A stretch of DNA of 64,000 nt from Alphaproteobacteria bacterium (lineage in GTDB: Bacteria > Pseudomonadota > Alphaproteobacteria > Micropepsales > Micropepsaceae): positions 1 to 64,000 of the forward strand of contig CANHNJ010000006.1 of NCBI GenBank assembly GCA_947462105.1, read 5' to 3'. Under the pieces are notes generated by a model. It was not told the DNA's origin and made no database searches. It worked only from the letters and a program-made list of their open reading frames with translations. The translations under genes were made by a program, and so were the position numbers. Shown here piece after piece: positions 1 through 8,961 of this stretch (position 1 is its first letter; the number at the start of each line of letters is the position of its first letter).

Positions 1-2
1 TC

Positions 3-863
3 GCCGCGCAATACAAGGCCAAGACTGGCAACACCGTCACCCTCAATTCCAGCCATGCGGGTTCGGGGGCGCAGGCGCGCTCGGTGGTCGAAGGTCTGCG
101 GGCCGATATCGTGACGCTGGCATTGGCCGCGGACATCGACGCCATCGCCCGGGCAGGCGTGGTGCCCAGCGACTGGCAGAAACGCCTGCCGCAGAATTCC
201 AGCCCTTACACCTCGACCATCGTGTTCCTGGTGCGCAAGGGCAATCCCAAGGCGATCAAGGACTGGGGTGACCTGGTGAAGCCGGGCGTCGAAGTGATTA
301 CGCCCAACCCGAAGACCGGCGGTGCGCCGCGCTGGGCCTATCTGGCGGCCTGGGCCTGGGCCCAGAAAGCGCCAGGCGGCAATGCCCAGAAGGCGCGCGT
401 CTTCGTGGCTGATCTCTACAGGCACGTGCCCGTGCTGGATGCCAGCGGCCGCGCTTCGGCGGTGACTTTCACCAAGCGTGGCCTGGGTGATGTGCTGCTG
501 AACTGGGAGAATGAAGCGCTGCTGGCGCTGAAGCAGCCGGATGGCGGTCAGTACCAGATCGTCTATCCCAGCCGCTCCATCCTGGCCGAGCCGGCCGTCG
601 CTATGGTGCAAAAGAATGCCGACCGCCACGGTGCAGGCAAGGCGGCGCAGGATTTCCTGCAATATCTCTATACGCCCGAGGCGCAGGAGATCGAGGCCAA
701 GCATTTCTACCGTCCGCGTAACCCGCAGGTGCTGGCGAAGTATCGCACTCAGTTCCCCAACATTCCGCTGGCGACGGTCGACGGTGATTTCGGCGGCTGG
801 GAAAAAGCCCAGGCCACACACTTCGCCGACAAGGGTGTCTTCGACCAGATCACCGCAAAATAG
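3..863 (+). CDS. sulfate ABC transporter substrate-binding protein (partial, 5' end outside window)
   Basis: This is the periplasmic binding protein of a sulfate/thiosulfate ABC importer. The reading frame is open from base 3, so the N-terminus and signal peptide lie before the window; 286 residues are visible. The stretch SHAGSGAQARSVVEGL followed by ADIVTLALAADIDAIA is the typical Sbp/CysP ligand-binding region, and later motifs (TPNPKTGGAPRWAYLAAW, KRGLGDVLLNWENEA) also match the family. No permease or ATPase gene follows; a hairpin with a T-run comes 32 bases after the stop, so this is the last gene of its unit. Sbp and CysP cannot be told apart from this fragment. Confidence 0.93.
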   Translation, partial: AAQYKAKTGNTVTLNSSHAGSGAQARSVVEGLRADIVTLALAADIDAIARAGVVPSDWQKRLPQNSSPYTSTIVFLVRKGNPKAIKDWGDLVKPGVEVITPNPKTGGAPRWAYLAAWAWAQKAPGGNAQKARVFVADLYRHVPVLDASGRASAVTFTKRGLGDVLLNWENEALLALKQPDGGQYQIVYPSRSILAEPAVAMVQKNADRHGAGKAAQDFLQYLYTPEAQEIEAKHFYRPRNPQVLAKYRTQFPNIPLATVDGDFGGWEKAQATHFADKGVFDQITAK

Positions 864-894
864 CGCGGCCCGGTTTCACGGTTCTTCTCCCACT

Positions 895-930
895 GTCCGG
901 AATTGGCCAACCCCAGTTCCGGACCTTTTT
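895..930 (+). terminator. intrinsic terminator after the sulfate-binding protein gene
   Basis: Perfect 8-bp arms (GTCCGGAA at 895-902 and TTCCGGAC at 917-924) enclose a 14-nt loop and are followed by CTTTTT. This is a standard Rho-independent terminator layout. Confidence 0.75.
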
Positions 931-1046
931 GAACAGACTGCATGGCGATTCTGTCATCCCGGGTGAGCGTCCGGCCGGATAGTTTCCGTACCCGTCGCGA
1001 CTGTTCTGCCGCTTCCGTCAACTATGCTGCATTGCAGCAAAATTCC

Positions 1047-1075
1047 TTGACATGCTTATAAGGCTTACATAAATC
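1047..1075 (+). promoter_or_regulatory. candidate sigma-70 promoter of the phasin gene
   Basis: A perfect TTGACA at 1047-1052 is followed after 16-17 bases by the AT-rich stretch ATAAATC. The -10 match is only about 3 of 6, but the -35 box is exact and the surroundings are locally AT-rich. It lies about 55 bases before the phasin start. Confidence 0.45.
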
Positions 1076-1128
1076 CCGCGTGCACTGCGGGGAAATGATC
1101 CGGCGCAGGCCAACCCTGCGAGGAAGAC

Positions 1129-1575
1129 ATGACCAAGGCAAAGAACAAGACTGCCGAAACCTTCGGCACCTCCTTCACCTTCGGCCCGGAAGCGTTCCAG
1201 GCGGGCTTCGAGAAGTCCTCGGCGCTTTTCGACACCATTCAGGAATCCGCCAAGGACAATGCCGAGGCGTGCATCGAATCCGCTCTGACCGCCGGCCAGG
1301 GCATCCAGGCCGCGAATGAGCAGTTCCTGGCCTATTCCAAGGACGCCGCTGCCAAGTCGCTGGAGACCACGAAGGCCATCTTCGCCTCCAAGTCCATCAA
1401 CGAGGCGATCGCGATCCAGACCGGCTTCGCCAAGAGCGCCTTCGAGGCCTATGTCGGCCAGATCAAGAAGGTCAGCGAGCTGTATGGCCGCACCGCCAAG
1501 GACAGCATTGAGCCGCTCAAGACCCGCAGCGACGCCTTCATGAGCCTGATCGCCGAAAACACCCGCGCCGTCTAA
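1129..1575 (+). CDS. phasin family protein
   Basis: Phasins are small amphipathic helical proteins that coat polyhydroxyalkanoate granules in the cytoplasm. This protein has 148 residues, the usual phasin size. After a short Lys-rich start it is almost wholly alpha-helical with heptad-like Ala/Lys/Glu patterning, and it contains the typical phasin-2 core: GFEKSSALFDTIQESAKDNA, then EQFLAYSKDAAAKSLETTKA, then AIQTGFAKSAFEAYVGQIKK. There are no membrane segments and no signal peptide. It stands alone between two terminators behind its own promoter, as expected for an abundant storage-granule protein. The family call is firm; the exact polymer is not known from sequence. Confidence 0.9.
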   Translation: MTKAKNKTAETFGTSFTFGPEAFQAGFEKSSALFDTIQESAKDNAEACIESALTAGQGIQAANEQFLAYSKDAAAKSLETTKAIFASKSINEAIAIQTGFAKSAFEAYVGQIKKVSELYGRTAKDSIEPLKTRSDAFMSLIAENTRAV

Positions 1576-1596
1576 CAGCGCGTGCTGCATGACAAG

Positions 1597-1626
1597 AAGC
1601 CCGCCGGTTGGACCGGCGGGCTTTTT
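1597..1626 (+). terminator. intrinsic terminator of the phasin gene
   Basis: GC-rich arms (AAGCCCGCCGGT and ACCGGCGGGCTT, 12 bp) with a 3-nt loop are followed by a T-run, starting 20 bases after the phasin stop. A strong and clear terminator. Confidence 0.9.
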
Positions 1627-1648
1627 CATGCGCGTCGCCGCCAATCGT

Positions 1649-1864
1649 TCAGGTCATGATGTTGATGGGCTGGCGCGCGGGTGGTGGCGATGCTGTCTCG
1701 CCGCTTTCGGTTTCGCCCGCCGCCAGCATCACGGCGCGCCGCTCCAGTAGTTCGGATACGCCCAGAAAGATCGCTGAACAGTCGCGGAACGCCGCCCGCG
1801 CCGCTGCACCCTTCAGCAGCGCCGCCATGTGCAGCATTTCGCGCAGATCCTGAGCGTGATCCAT
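1649..1864 (-). CDS. small hypothetical protein, 71 aa
   Basis: I do not recognise this gene. It encodes 71 residues, mostly helical and Ala-rich in the first 50 (MDHAQDLREMLHMAALLKGA), with a Pro-rich tail ending ARQPINIMT. No signal peptide, membrane helix or metal motif is evident. A reasonable ribosome-binding site (AGGGGAA, 4 bases before the ATG) supports it as real. It sits alone between the phasin terminator and the large membrane protein gene on the same strand. A chance frame cannot be excluded in GC-rich DNA. Confidence 0.45.
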   Translation of the reverse strand: MDHAQDLREMLHMAALLKGAAARAAFRDCSAIFLGVSELLERRAVMLAAGETESGETASPPPARQPINIMT

Positions 1865-1918
1865 GCAGTTCCCCTACGGCATGATCGCTGGCGATGCGTA
1901 GACCGTCTTGTGCGACTG

Positions 1919-1947
1919 GTGAGCGGAAGCTTAAGGCCTCCGCTCAC
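1919..1947. other. palindromic hairpin between two minus-strand genes
   Basis: Perfect 9-bp arms (GTGAGCGGA and TCCGCTCAC) flank an 11-nt loop just downstream of the spermidine-synthase-like gene. No T-run follows on either strand, so it may be an RNA-stabilising 3' hairpin or an operator rather than a Rho-independent terminator. Confidence 0.4.
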
Positions 1948-1970
1948 ATCCAAATCAAACCGCTGCCGGA

Positions 1971-4439
1971 TTACTGGCCGGTCCAGACCTGTCCCGCTTG
2001 CGGCGCATGCATTTTCGCATTCAGCGCCGCCATGCCCTGCGGCGACCCCGTGAAGTAGGGCGTTGGCAGTTTCCGCATCGCCAGGATTTTCCGGTAGAGC
2101 GTATCGGCCATGTTGGAATAGATCGCCCATCCCGCGACATATTGCAGGCGCATGTTGCGGTCGGTGTTGAGCTGCGCGCCCTTCAGCCAATCCTTCATGC
2201 TGTCTTGGTCGCCCAGATAGGTGGCGTAGAGGTCGGTGGCATTCTGGAAGCCGATGAAGTTCAGCGACTTCAGCAGCGGCGCATACTTCGCTTGATGCAG
2301 GCGCTGTTCCACGACATCGACGTCCACCTTGAGCGGGCCGGGATCCTTCTGGCCCATCAGCACCAGGTCATAGCCATAGCCATTGGCGAGGTTGGCCCAC
2401 ACCGTGGCGTTGGGGAAAACCTCGAAGAAGGTGGCGAACTCGGTGCGGATGGTTTCTTCGCTACTTTCATACAGCGGGACATAGAGGGTGAAATAGCCGC
2501 CGGGATTGAGCCGCTCCTTCACCTTGCGGAAATAGTCCGACGAGTAAATGCCCGCCGTGCCCTTGACCCAGACATCGATGGGGTCGGCGGCGATGATGTC
2601 GAAGGTCTCCTTCGTGGTCATCATGAAATGCCGGCCATCATCGAAGATGATGCTGGTGCGCGGGTCGGTGCGGACATGGTTGTTGAATTCGCCGAAATAC
2701 TTGGCGGAGGTCGGCGGCACCTTGGGTTCAAGCTCCACGATGGTGATGCTCTTGACCGAGGGATGGAAGGTGTAGCTGCCTGCCGTCACGCCGGCGCCGA
2801 AGCCGATGTTCAGCACCTTTTGCGGGTTGGGATGCAGCACTGATGGCAGATGCGTCATCATTCTCTGCAGGCTCATGTCGAAGGGGATGGTTGTGGCCTC
2901 GACATGGCCGCCGACACTGACCTGGATGTTGCCATCCTGCACCCGGCTGATGGCGATGGAGGAGGTGCGACCCTCGACAACGTCGATCACCTTGGCCCAG
3001 GGCGACAGCGACGGCACCTGGTGGCCGAAGGCGACCAGTTCACCCGGCTGCTCCGGCAGCGTCCAGGCCATCGCGCCCACGGCGGCAATGGCGGCAGCCA
3101 GCGCTGTGCCCGCGATGGCGCCCTGGCGTTTCAGCATGGGCAGTAGCAGCACCAGGCCGCCTAGCGCTACCAGCACCAGCAGCACGCGTTGGGTGTCGCG
3201 GGTGCCGATGGTGGCGACCAGCACCAGGCTGGTAACGATTGCACCCAGGATGGCGCCGAAGGTGTTGGCGGCATAGACGCGCGCCACCGGCCCGGCCGGA
3301 TCGCGGCTGCCGCGACCGGCGGCCGCCAGCGCGAAGGGAAAGCTTGCGCCCCACAGTAGTGCGCCGGGCAGGATCGCCATGGCGGCGCGGCGCAGGTCGG
3401 TTAAGGCCATTTCCCAGCCATTGACGGTGCGGATCTCGGCCATGAACGGCAGCACCTGAGTGATCATGTAGGCGGCATAGGCAATGGCGGCCGCCAGGAA
3501 GAGTTGCGCCCAGGCCAGCGCGGTGCGCGGATTGATCCAGCGCAGCAGCAGCGAACCGATGGCGCCGCCGATGGCGAGGCCCGCCAGGAACACGGCCAGG
3601 ATGGCCGAGAAGGCATAGACCGTTTGCCCGAACAGCATGGCGAGGAAGCGGGTCCACACTACCTGCATGCCCAGCGCGGCGGCGCCCGAAATGCCGATGG
3701 CCCAATAGACCAGGGCGGTGCTGCCGTCATCCGCGCCGTCATTGGCGGCGATGGGCGCGCTGTTCATTTGCGCATCGTCGATATTGACGCTGATGGCGGG
3801 CGAAGCCTGCGCCAGTGCATAGCTGGCGGCGGCGGTGACGAAGTTGATCGCCACGGCGACATAGGTTGCTACGGCCTGGTCATGCAGGCGCAGCAGCACG
3901 AAGCCCGCCAGAATGCAGCCGCCCACTGCGCCGACGGTGTTGCCGGCATAGAGCCAGCCCCACCAGGTGATGCCGCGCGGCGTGGCGGCGATGAAGCGCG
4001 AGATGGCGGGCAGCGACGCGCCCATCAGGAAGGTGGGCGGCAGCAGCATCAGCGATGCCAGCAGGCCGCGCATCGGCAGGCCGGGCAGGCCGAGCTGCAC
4101 CGCCGCGACATAGATGCCGTCGATCAGCGGCAGGCACCACAGCACGCCCAGGCCGAATATGCCGATGCCCAGCTCGATCAGGGCATAGACGCGCAGGGGA
4201 TGCTGGCCGGGGCGGGTGATCCTGGGCAAGAAGTAGCTGCCCAGGCAAAGACCGCCCATGAAGGTCGCCAGCAGGATGCCAAGGGAAATCGCGCTAGAGC
4301 CGATCACCAGCGCCAGGAGCTGGTACCACACCACTTCATATATGAGGGCGGCGCAGCCGCTGGCCACGAACAGCAGCAGGATGAGCGGCAGCAGCAGGCG
4401 CGCTGGCAGGCTTGCCGGTGCAGAGGCGTTACTGGACAT
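1971..4439 (-). CDS. membrane protein fused to a spermidine-synthase-like domain
   Basis: This 822-residue protein joins a polytopic membrane region (about residues 10-490, many hydrophobic helices starting LLLPLILLLFVASGCAALIYE) to a cytoplasmic class-I methyltransferase-like domain of the spermidine synthase fold. In the latter, VLNIGFGAGVTAGS replaces the usual glycine loop, VELEP is the acidic motif and FDIIAADPIDVW covers the usual catalytic Asp region. Such fused 'MFS/spermidine synthase' proteins are widespread, but substrates are mostly unknown, and the altered glycine loop makes true aminopropyl transfer uncertain. The chosen ATG at 4439 has a GGGGAA ribosome site; an in-frame ATG 54 bases upstream has none and would add an unlikely N-terminus. 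No pathway partner lies nearby. Confidence 0.85.
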   Translation of the reverse strand: MSSNASAPASLPARLLLPLILLLFVASGCAALIYEVVWYQLLALVIGSSAISLGILLATFMGGLCLGSYFLPRITRPGQHPLRVYALIELGIGIFGLGVLWCLPLIDGIYVAAVQLGLPGLPMRGLLASLMLLPPTFLMGASLPAISRFIAATPRGITWWGWLYAGNTVGAVGGCILAGFVLLRLHDQAVATYVAVAINFVTAAASYALAQASPAISVNIDDAQMNSAPIAANDGADDGSTALVYWAIGISGAAALGMQVVWTRFLAMLFGQTVYAFSAILAVFLAGLAIGGAIGSLLLRWINPRTALAWAQLFLAAAIAYAAYMITQVLPFMAEIRTVNGWEMALTDLRRAAMAILPGALLWGASFPFALAAAGRGSRDPAGPVARVYAANTFGAILGAIVTSLVLVATIGTRDTQRVLLVLVALGGLVLLLPMLKRQGAIAGTALAAAIAAVGAMAWTLPEQPGELVAFGHQVPSLSPWAKVIDVVEGRTSSIAISRVQDGNIQVSVGGHVEATTIPFDMSLQRMMTHLPSVLHPNPQKVLNIGFGAGVTAGSYTFHPSVKSITIVELEPKVPPTSAKYFGEFNNHVRTDPRTSIIFDDGRHFMMTTKETFDIIAADPIDVWVKGTAGIYSSDYFRKVKERLNPGGYFTLYVPLYESSEETIRTEFATFFEVFPNATVWANLANGYGYDLVLMGQKDPGPLKVDVDVVEQRLHQAKYAPLLKSLNFIGFQNATDLYATYLGDQDSMKDWLKGAQLNTDRNMRLQYVAGWAIYSNMADTLYRKILAMRKLPTPYFTGSPQGMAALNAKMHAPQAGQVWTGQ

Positions 4440-4577
4440 GGCGATTCCCCGAAAACAGTTCTTATGTGAACCTTGACCGGGGCATCCGACCATACTGGCG
4501 GGAGGCTGCCAAGCGACCCGGGCGCTGGGATTGTTGTAAAAGCTTGTCTGCTTGCTGCGCTGCGTCAGCCCCGAAGA

Positions 4578-5687
4578 TCAATCCGTGAGAGGAAGCGTTG
4601 CGGCGGTCGCTTCCAGATTGGTGGCGGTGGCGGCCAGCATCTCGGCCAGCGGGCGTTCTTCCTTGTTGATGCAATAGGCTGCCTTCAGGCCGACAGCGCG
4701 GACATCGTCCGTCGAGGCCGACAGCTTGCCGCACAGCGCCACCACCGGCGTCTTGCCGGCGCGGCCGCTGACACCCTGGATCAGCTTGCCCTGCAGCGAC
4801 TGGCCGTCGATATGGCCTTCACCGGTTATGACCAGATCGGCGCTGGCCACCGCCGTGTCGAAGCCCACCAAGTCGAGCACCATCTCGATGCCGCGCTTGA
4901 GGGTAGCGTTCAGGAACGCCATGGCGCCAAAGCCCAGGCCGCCTGCCGCGCCCGCGCCGGCTACTTCTGCCAGGTCGGGCTTGCCAAGCTGCGCTTCCAC
5001 AAGCCGCGCGAGATGGCGCAGGCCATCATCGAGCTGGGCGATGCTGTCCCTGGTGCCGCCTTTCTGCGGACCATAGATGCTGGATGCGCCGGTGGGTCCA
5101 TGGAGCGTATTTGTGACGTCGCACATCACTTCCACACGCTCGAAGGGAAGCTGCACCGGCGGCAAGATCTTCGCGATCTGCTGCAGGTTGCCGCCGTCTG
5201 GCTTCACCTGGTTTCCTGCGCTGTCGAGAAACTGCCAGCCCAGAGCCGCCGCCATGCCGATGCCGCCATCATTAGTTGCGCTGCCGCCGATGGCGAGCAG
5301 GGCGGTGGTGGCGCCGCGCGCCTTCGCATCGGCTAGCAATTCGCCGGTGCCGTAGGTAGAAGTCAGCAGCGGGTTGCGCTCTGCCAGCGCCAGCAATTGC
5401 AGGCCGGATGCCGTTGCCATTTCCACCAGCGCGGTCTTGCCATCCGCAGACAGGCCATAGCAGGCGTTGACCGGGCGGCCCAGCGGATCGCTGACCTGCT
5501 TTTCAATGGTCTTGAGCTGCAGCACCTTGCGCAGGATGTCGAGCACACCTTCGCCACCGTCGGACAGCGGCATCTCGGTGACCTTGATGCCGGGATGGGC
5601 GCTGGTCAGGCCGGTGGCGATGGCGGTGCAGACACGCTCGGCATCGAGAGCGTCCTTGAAGGAGTCGCAGGCGATCAGGATATGCAT
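4578..5687 (-). CDS. glycerate 2-kinase, GarK/GlxK type
   Basis: It phosphorylates D-glycerate with ATP, feeding it into lower glycolysis; cytoplasmic. At 369 residues it matches the type I glycerate kinase length. Family signatures are MHILIACDSFKDALDAERV at the N-terminus, PLSDGGEGVLDIL, LLAIGGSATNDGGIGMA and DLVITGEGHIDGQSLQGKL. It is a single gene; the next gene on the strand is 248 bases away, so it is probably transcribed alone. The nearby KDPG aldolase/kinase genes (29-31 kb) also feed lower glycolysis but are not linked to it. Whether the product is 2- or 3-phosphoglycerate cannot be read directly; this family mostly gives the 2-isomer. Confidence 0.92.
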   Translation of the reverse strand: MHILIACDSFKDALDAERVCTAIATGLTSAHPGIKVTEMPLSDGGEGVLDILRKVLQLKTIEKQVSDPLGRPVNACYGLSADGKTALVEMATASGLQLLALAERNPLLTSTYGTGELLADAKARGATTALLAIGGSATNDGGIGMAAALGWQFLDSAGNQVKPDGGNLQQIAKILPPVQLPFERVEVMCDVTNTLHGPTGASSIYGPQKGGTRDSIAQLDDGLRHLARLVEAQLGKPDLAEVAGAGAAGGLGFGAMAFLNATLKRGIEMVLDLVGFDTAVASADLVITGEGHIDGQSLQGKLIQGVSGRAGKTPVVALCGKLSASTDDVRAVGLKAAYCINKEERPLAEMLAATATNLEATAATLPLTD

Positions 5688-5935
5688 GGCGCGGGAAATA
5701 GCGCGGCGCTATGTGTCCGACAAGTGGGATGCCAGGCGTTCGGTCAGGGCTTTGGTCTGGAAACGGTGAGGCGAAGTCCACAGAACTGCGGGCGCCTCGG
5801 AGCTGCCGCGGAATATTTTTGTGGAAACAATTTGAACAATGCTCGCATAGGTTGTATTTTTTTGTAGAAAACGAGGCGTCTCGACGAACTGTACCCTCGC
5901 CGCGCATCGCGCGCACATCGCCATGTCGTGATCTC
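5688..5935. other. intergenic region with AT-rich core upstream of glycerate kinase
   Basis: The 248 bases contain no convincing gene. An unusually AT-rich stretch (about 5810-5870, with runs ATATTTTTG and TATTTTTTTG) stands out from the GC-rich surroundings. It is a likely promoter zone for the minus-strand glycerate kinase gene, but no single clear -35/-10 pair can be chosen. Confidence 0.4.
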
Positions 5936-7423
5936 TCAGTTGCTAGGGAAATTGAATTGCGCGCCGCTGCGGATGCCGGTGGGCCAACGCGACGTCATGG
6001 TCTTGAGCTTGGTATAGAAGCCTACCGCTTCGGGGCCATAGAGGCCATGACTGCCGAAGACCGAGCGCTTCCAGCCGCCGAAACTGTGATAGCCGACAGG
6101 AACGGGAATCGGCACGTTGATGCCTACCATGCCGGCCTGTACATTATCGGCAAAGTCGCGAGCAGCGTCGCCGTCGCGGGTGAACAGAACCGCGCCATTG
6201 CCAAACTCATGCGTGTTTATCAGGTTCAACGCCTCGGAATATTCGTGCGCCCGCACCACCGACAGAACTGGGCCGAAAATCTCTTCCCGGTAAACGGACA
6301 TAATCGGCGTGACGCGGTCCAGCAGTGTGCCGCCTAGCCAGTAGCCATTCTCGTAGCCTTGCATCTTGAGGCCGCGACCATCGACCACGACTTCAGCACC
6401 GTCCTTGGCGCCCTGGTCGATGTAGCTAGAAACCTTGTCGCGATGTGCGCTGGTCACCAGCGGACCCATCTCGGCGGCAGCGTCGGTAGCAGGACCGATC
6501 TTCAGCGCCGCGACGCGTGGCTTCAGCTTGGCGACCAGCGCGTCGGCTGTCTTCTCGCCCACCGGTACCGCGACCGAGACCGCCATGCAGCGTTCGCCAG
6601 CCGAGCCATAACCTGCGCCCATCAGCGCATCCGCCGCCAGGTCGAGATCGGCATCCGGCATGATGATCATGTGGTTCTTGGACCCGCCCAGCGCCTGCAC
6701 GCGCTTTGCGGCGGCACAGCCGCGCGCATAGACATATTCGGCGATGGGCGTGGAGCCGACAAAGCTCACCGCCATGATGTCGGGATGATCGAGAATGGCG
6801 TCCACCGCGTCCTTGCCGCCATGGACGACATTCATCGCGCCGGCAGGCAGACCGGCTTCCATAAAGATATCGTACAGCAGGTTGGCGGCGGAAGGGTCAC
6901 GCTCCGACGGCTTAAGAATAAAAGTGTTGCCGCAGGCCAGCGCCATCGGCGCCATCCATAGCGGAACCATGACCGGGAAGTTGAACGGTGTGATACCTGC
7001 CGTCACTCCCAGCGGCTGGCGCATGTCGTGCACATCCATGCCTGTGGCGACGAGGGGGCTGAAGCTACCTTTCAGCAGGTGCGGGATCCCGCAGGCGAAC
7101 TCGACCACTTCCTGGCCGCGCGCCACTTCGCCCAGCGCATCAACATGGGTCTTGCCATGCTCGGCGCTGATGACACGTGCGATCTCGTCCTTGCGCGCTT
7201 CCATGATTCGTCGAACCTCGAACATCACCTTGGCGCGCCGCGCCGGCGTGGTCGTGGCCCAGCCGGGAAAGGCGGCCTTGGCGACGGCGACAGCGGCATT
7301 GACTTCCGCCTTGCCGCCCGAAAGAACGGTGGCGCTCTGTTCGCCTGTGGCGGGATTGAAGACGGGTGAGCCGCCGCTGCCGCTGAGATTCTTGCCCGCG
7401 ATTATATGCTGAATAATTTTCAT
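5936..7423 (-). CDS. mmsA: methylmalonate-semialdehyde dehydrogenase (CoA-acylating)
   Basis: It oxidises methylmalonate or malonate semialdehyde with NAD and CoA to propionyl-CoA or acetyl-CoA. The 495-residue protein shows the family hallmarks: ITPFNFPVMVPLWM (Rossmann-side Asn region), FVGSTPIAEYVY, and the nucleophile at about Cys279 in GSAGERCMAVS, which is specific to the MmsA/IolA branch. Its start overlaps the end of the upstream transaminase gene by 4 nt, so the two form an operon. The pairing indicates malonate semialdehyde made from beta-alanine as a substrate, although valine or inositol breakdown is also possible for the family. Confidence 0.94.
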   Translation of the reverse strand: MKIIQHIIAGKNLSGSGGSPVFNPATGEQSATVLSGGKAEVNAAVAVAKAAFPGWATTTPARRAKVMFEVRRIMEARKDEIARVISAEHGKTHVDALGEVARGQEVVEFACGIPHLLKGSFSPLVATGMDVHDMRQPLGVTAGITPFNFPVMVPLWMAPMALACGNTFILKPSERDPSAANLLYDIFMEAGLPAGAMNVVHGGKDAVDAILDHPDIMAVSFVGSTPIAEYVYARGCAAAKRVQALGGSKNHMIIMPDADLDLAADALMGAGYGSAGERCMAVSVAVPVGEKTADALVAKLKPRVAALKIGPATDAAAEMGPLVTSAHRDKVSSYIDQGAKDGAEVVVDGRGLKMQGYENGYWLGGTLLDRVTPIMSVYREEIFGPVLSVVRAHEYSEALNLINTHEFGNGAVLFTRDGDAARDFADNVQAGMVGINVPIPVPVGYHSFGGWKRSVFGSHGLYGPEAVGFYTKLKTMTSRWPTGIRSGAQFNFPSN

Positions 7424-8736
7424 GGTACCTGTTTTAGGACGGTTCTGATGTTGTCAAAGATGATATCGATCTGCGCCTTCTCGATGATGAGCGGTGGCGA
7501 CAGGGCGATGACGTCGCCGGTGGTGCGGACCAGAAGCCCGGCGGCGAAGCATTTGAGATAGGCGTCGAAGGCGCGGGCGCCGACCTTGCCGTCCAGGGAC
7601 GTCAGTTCGATGCCCGCGATTAGGCCTAGGGTGCGGATGTCGGCGACGAGGGGGAGGTCGCGCAAGCTGTGTGCCGCATCCGCCCAATAGGCGGCCAGCG
7701 AAGCGCCGCGCGTAAGGAGCCCTTCTTCTTCATAAGTGTCGAGCGTGCCCAGTGCGGCGGCGCAGGCCACCGGGTTGGCGGAATTGGTATAGCCATGAAA
7801 GAGCTCGATGGCGGCGGGCGGCCCCTTCATGAAGGCATCGTGAATCTTCTTCTGTACGAAGACTGCGCCCATGGGAATTACGCCGTTGGTCAGGCCCTTG
7901 GCGGTAGTCACCAGGTCAGGCTCGACCCCAAAATAATCCACCGCGAAAGGGGCACCCAAGCGCCCAAAACCGGTAATAACTTCGTCGAAGATCAGCAGGA
8001 TGCCGTGCTGGTCGCAGATTTCGCGCAGGCGCTTGAGATAGCCGCGCGGCGGAACGAAAACGCCTGACGATCCCTGCACTGGCTCCACGATCACGGCGGC
8101 GATGTTGGATGGATCGTGCAGTGTGCAGAGTCGTTCCAGATCTTCGGCCAGTTCAACGCCATGCTCCGGTTCGCTGCGGCAGAACAGGTTGCGCGGATCG
8201 CCATGGGTGTGGCGCATGTGATCGACGCCCGCCACCAGCGTGCCGAACATCTTGCGATTAGCGGGCATGCCGCCCACGCTCATACCGCCGAAATTGGCCC
8301 CGTGATAGCCGCGTTCGCGCCCGATCAGGCGCACGCGCTCGGCCTGGCCGTTGATGCGGTGATAGGCGATAGCCATCTTCAGCGCCGTCTCCACCGATTC
8401 TGAGCCGGAGTTGGTAAAGAAGATATGGTCAAGCGTTCCGGGCATCAGGCGGGCAAGCCGCGCTGCCAGCTCGAACGCCTTGGGATGGCCCACCTGGAAA
8501 GCGGGGGCATAATCCATCTCCCGAACCTGCCTGGAGATCGCCTCGGTGATTTTGGGCCGCGCATGCCCAGCGTTGCAGCACCACAGGCCCGCCGTGCCGT
8601 CCAAAATATTGCGGCCGTCATCAGTGGTGTAATGCATGCCTTTGGCTGCCACCATCATGCGCGGCGCTGCCTTGAAGGCACGGTTCGCCGTGAACGGCAT
8701 CCAGTAGGCGTCGAGATTGTTGGGCCTTTCGGACAT
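7420..8736 (-). CDS. beta-alanine:pyruvate transaminase (class III omega-aminotransferase)
   Basis: This PLP-dependent class III aminotransferase has 438 residues. The PLP-binding Asp (about 251) lies in LLIFDEVITGFGRLG and the Schiff-base lysine (about 280) in DLVTTAKGLTNG. The N-terminal DAYWMPFTANRAFK and the GYHGANFGG motif are typical of beta-alanine:pyruvate transaminases. It would convert beta-alanine and pyruvate to malonate semialdehyde and alanine, which the overlapping mmsA-like gene then oxidises. A good ribosome site (AAAAGGAA) precedes the ATG. It is divergent from upp, another pyrimidine gene. Other amine donors are possible. Confidence 0.9.
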   Translation of the reverse strand: MSERPNNLDAYWMPFTANRAFKAAPRMMVAAKGMHYTTDDGRNILDGTAGLWCCNAGHARPKITEAISRQVREMDYAPAFQVGHPKAFELAARLARLMPGTLDHIFFTNSGSESVETALKMAIAYHRINGQAERVRLIGRERGYHGANFGGMSVGGMPANRKMFGTLVAGVDHMRHTHGDPRNLFCRSEPEHGVELAEDLERLCTLHDPSNIAAVIVEPVQGSSGVFVPPRGYLKRLREICDQHGILLIFDEVITGFGRLGAPFAVDYFGVEPDLVTTAKGLTNGVIPMGAVFVQKKIHDAFMKGPPAAIELFHGYTNSANPVACAAALGTLDTYEEEGLLTRGASLAAYWADAAHSLRDLPLVADIRTLGLIAGIELTSLDGKVGARAFDAYLKCFAAGLLVRTTGDVIALSPPLIIEKAQIDIIFDNIRTVLKQVP

Positions 8737-8961
8737 GGTATTCCTTTTATGACGTCGTGAGCAGTGGGTTGCCCAGATGCACCGGCCAGGTTATGGGCGG
8801 CAGACGGTTGGAAAAGGGTTTCATCTCGGTGCAGCTTTCGACCGACCACACATACATGATCCACATATAAGCGTAGGCTTGGGCTGGTCGCCATCAATAT
8901 TTTGCTGCTTGTGCGAAGGCGCGGGTCTCGCTTTAACTGCCGTCAAATGAAAGGTCAGCCG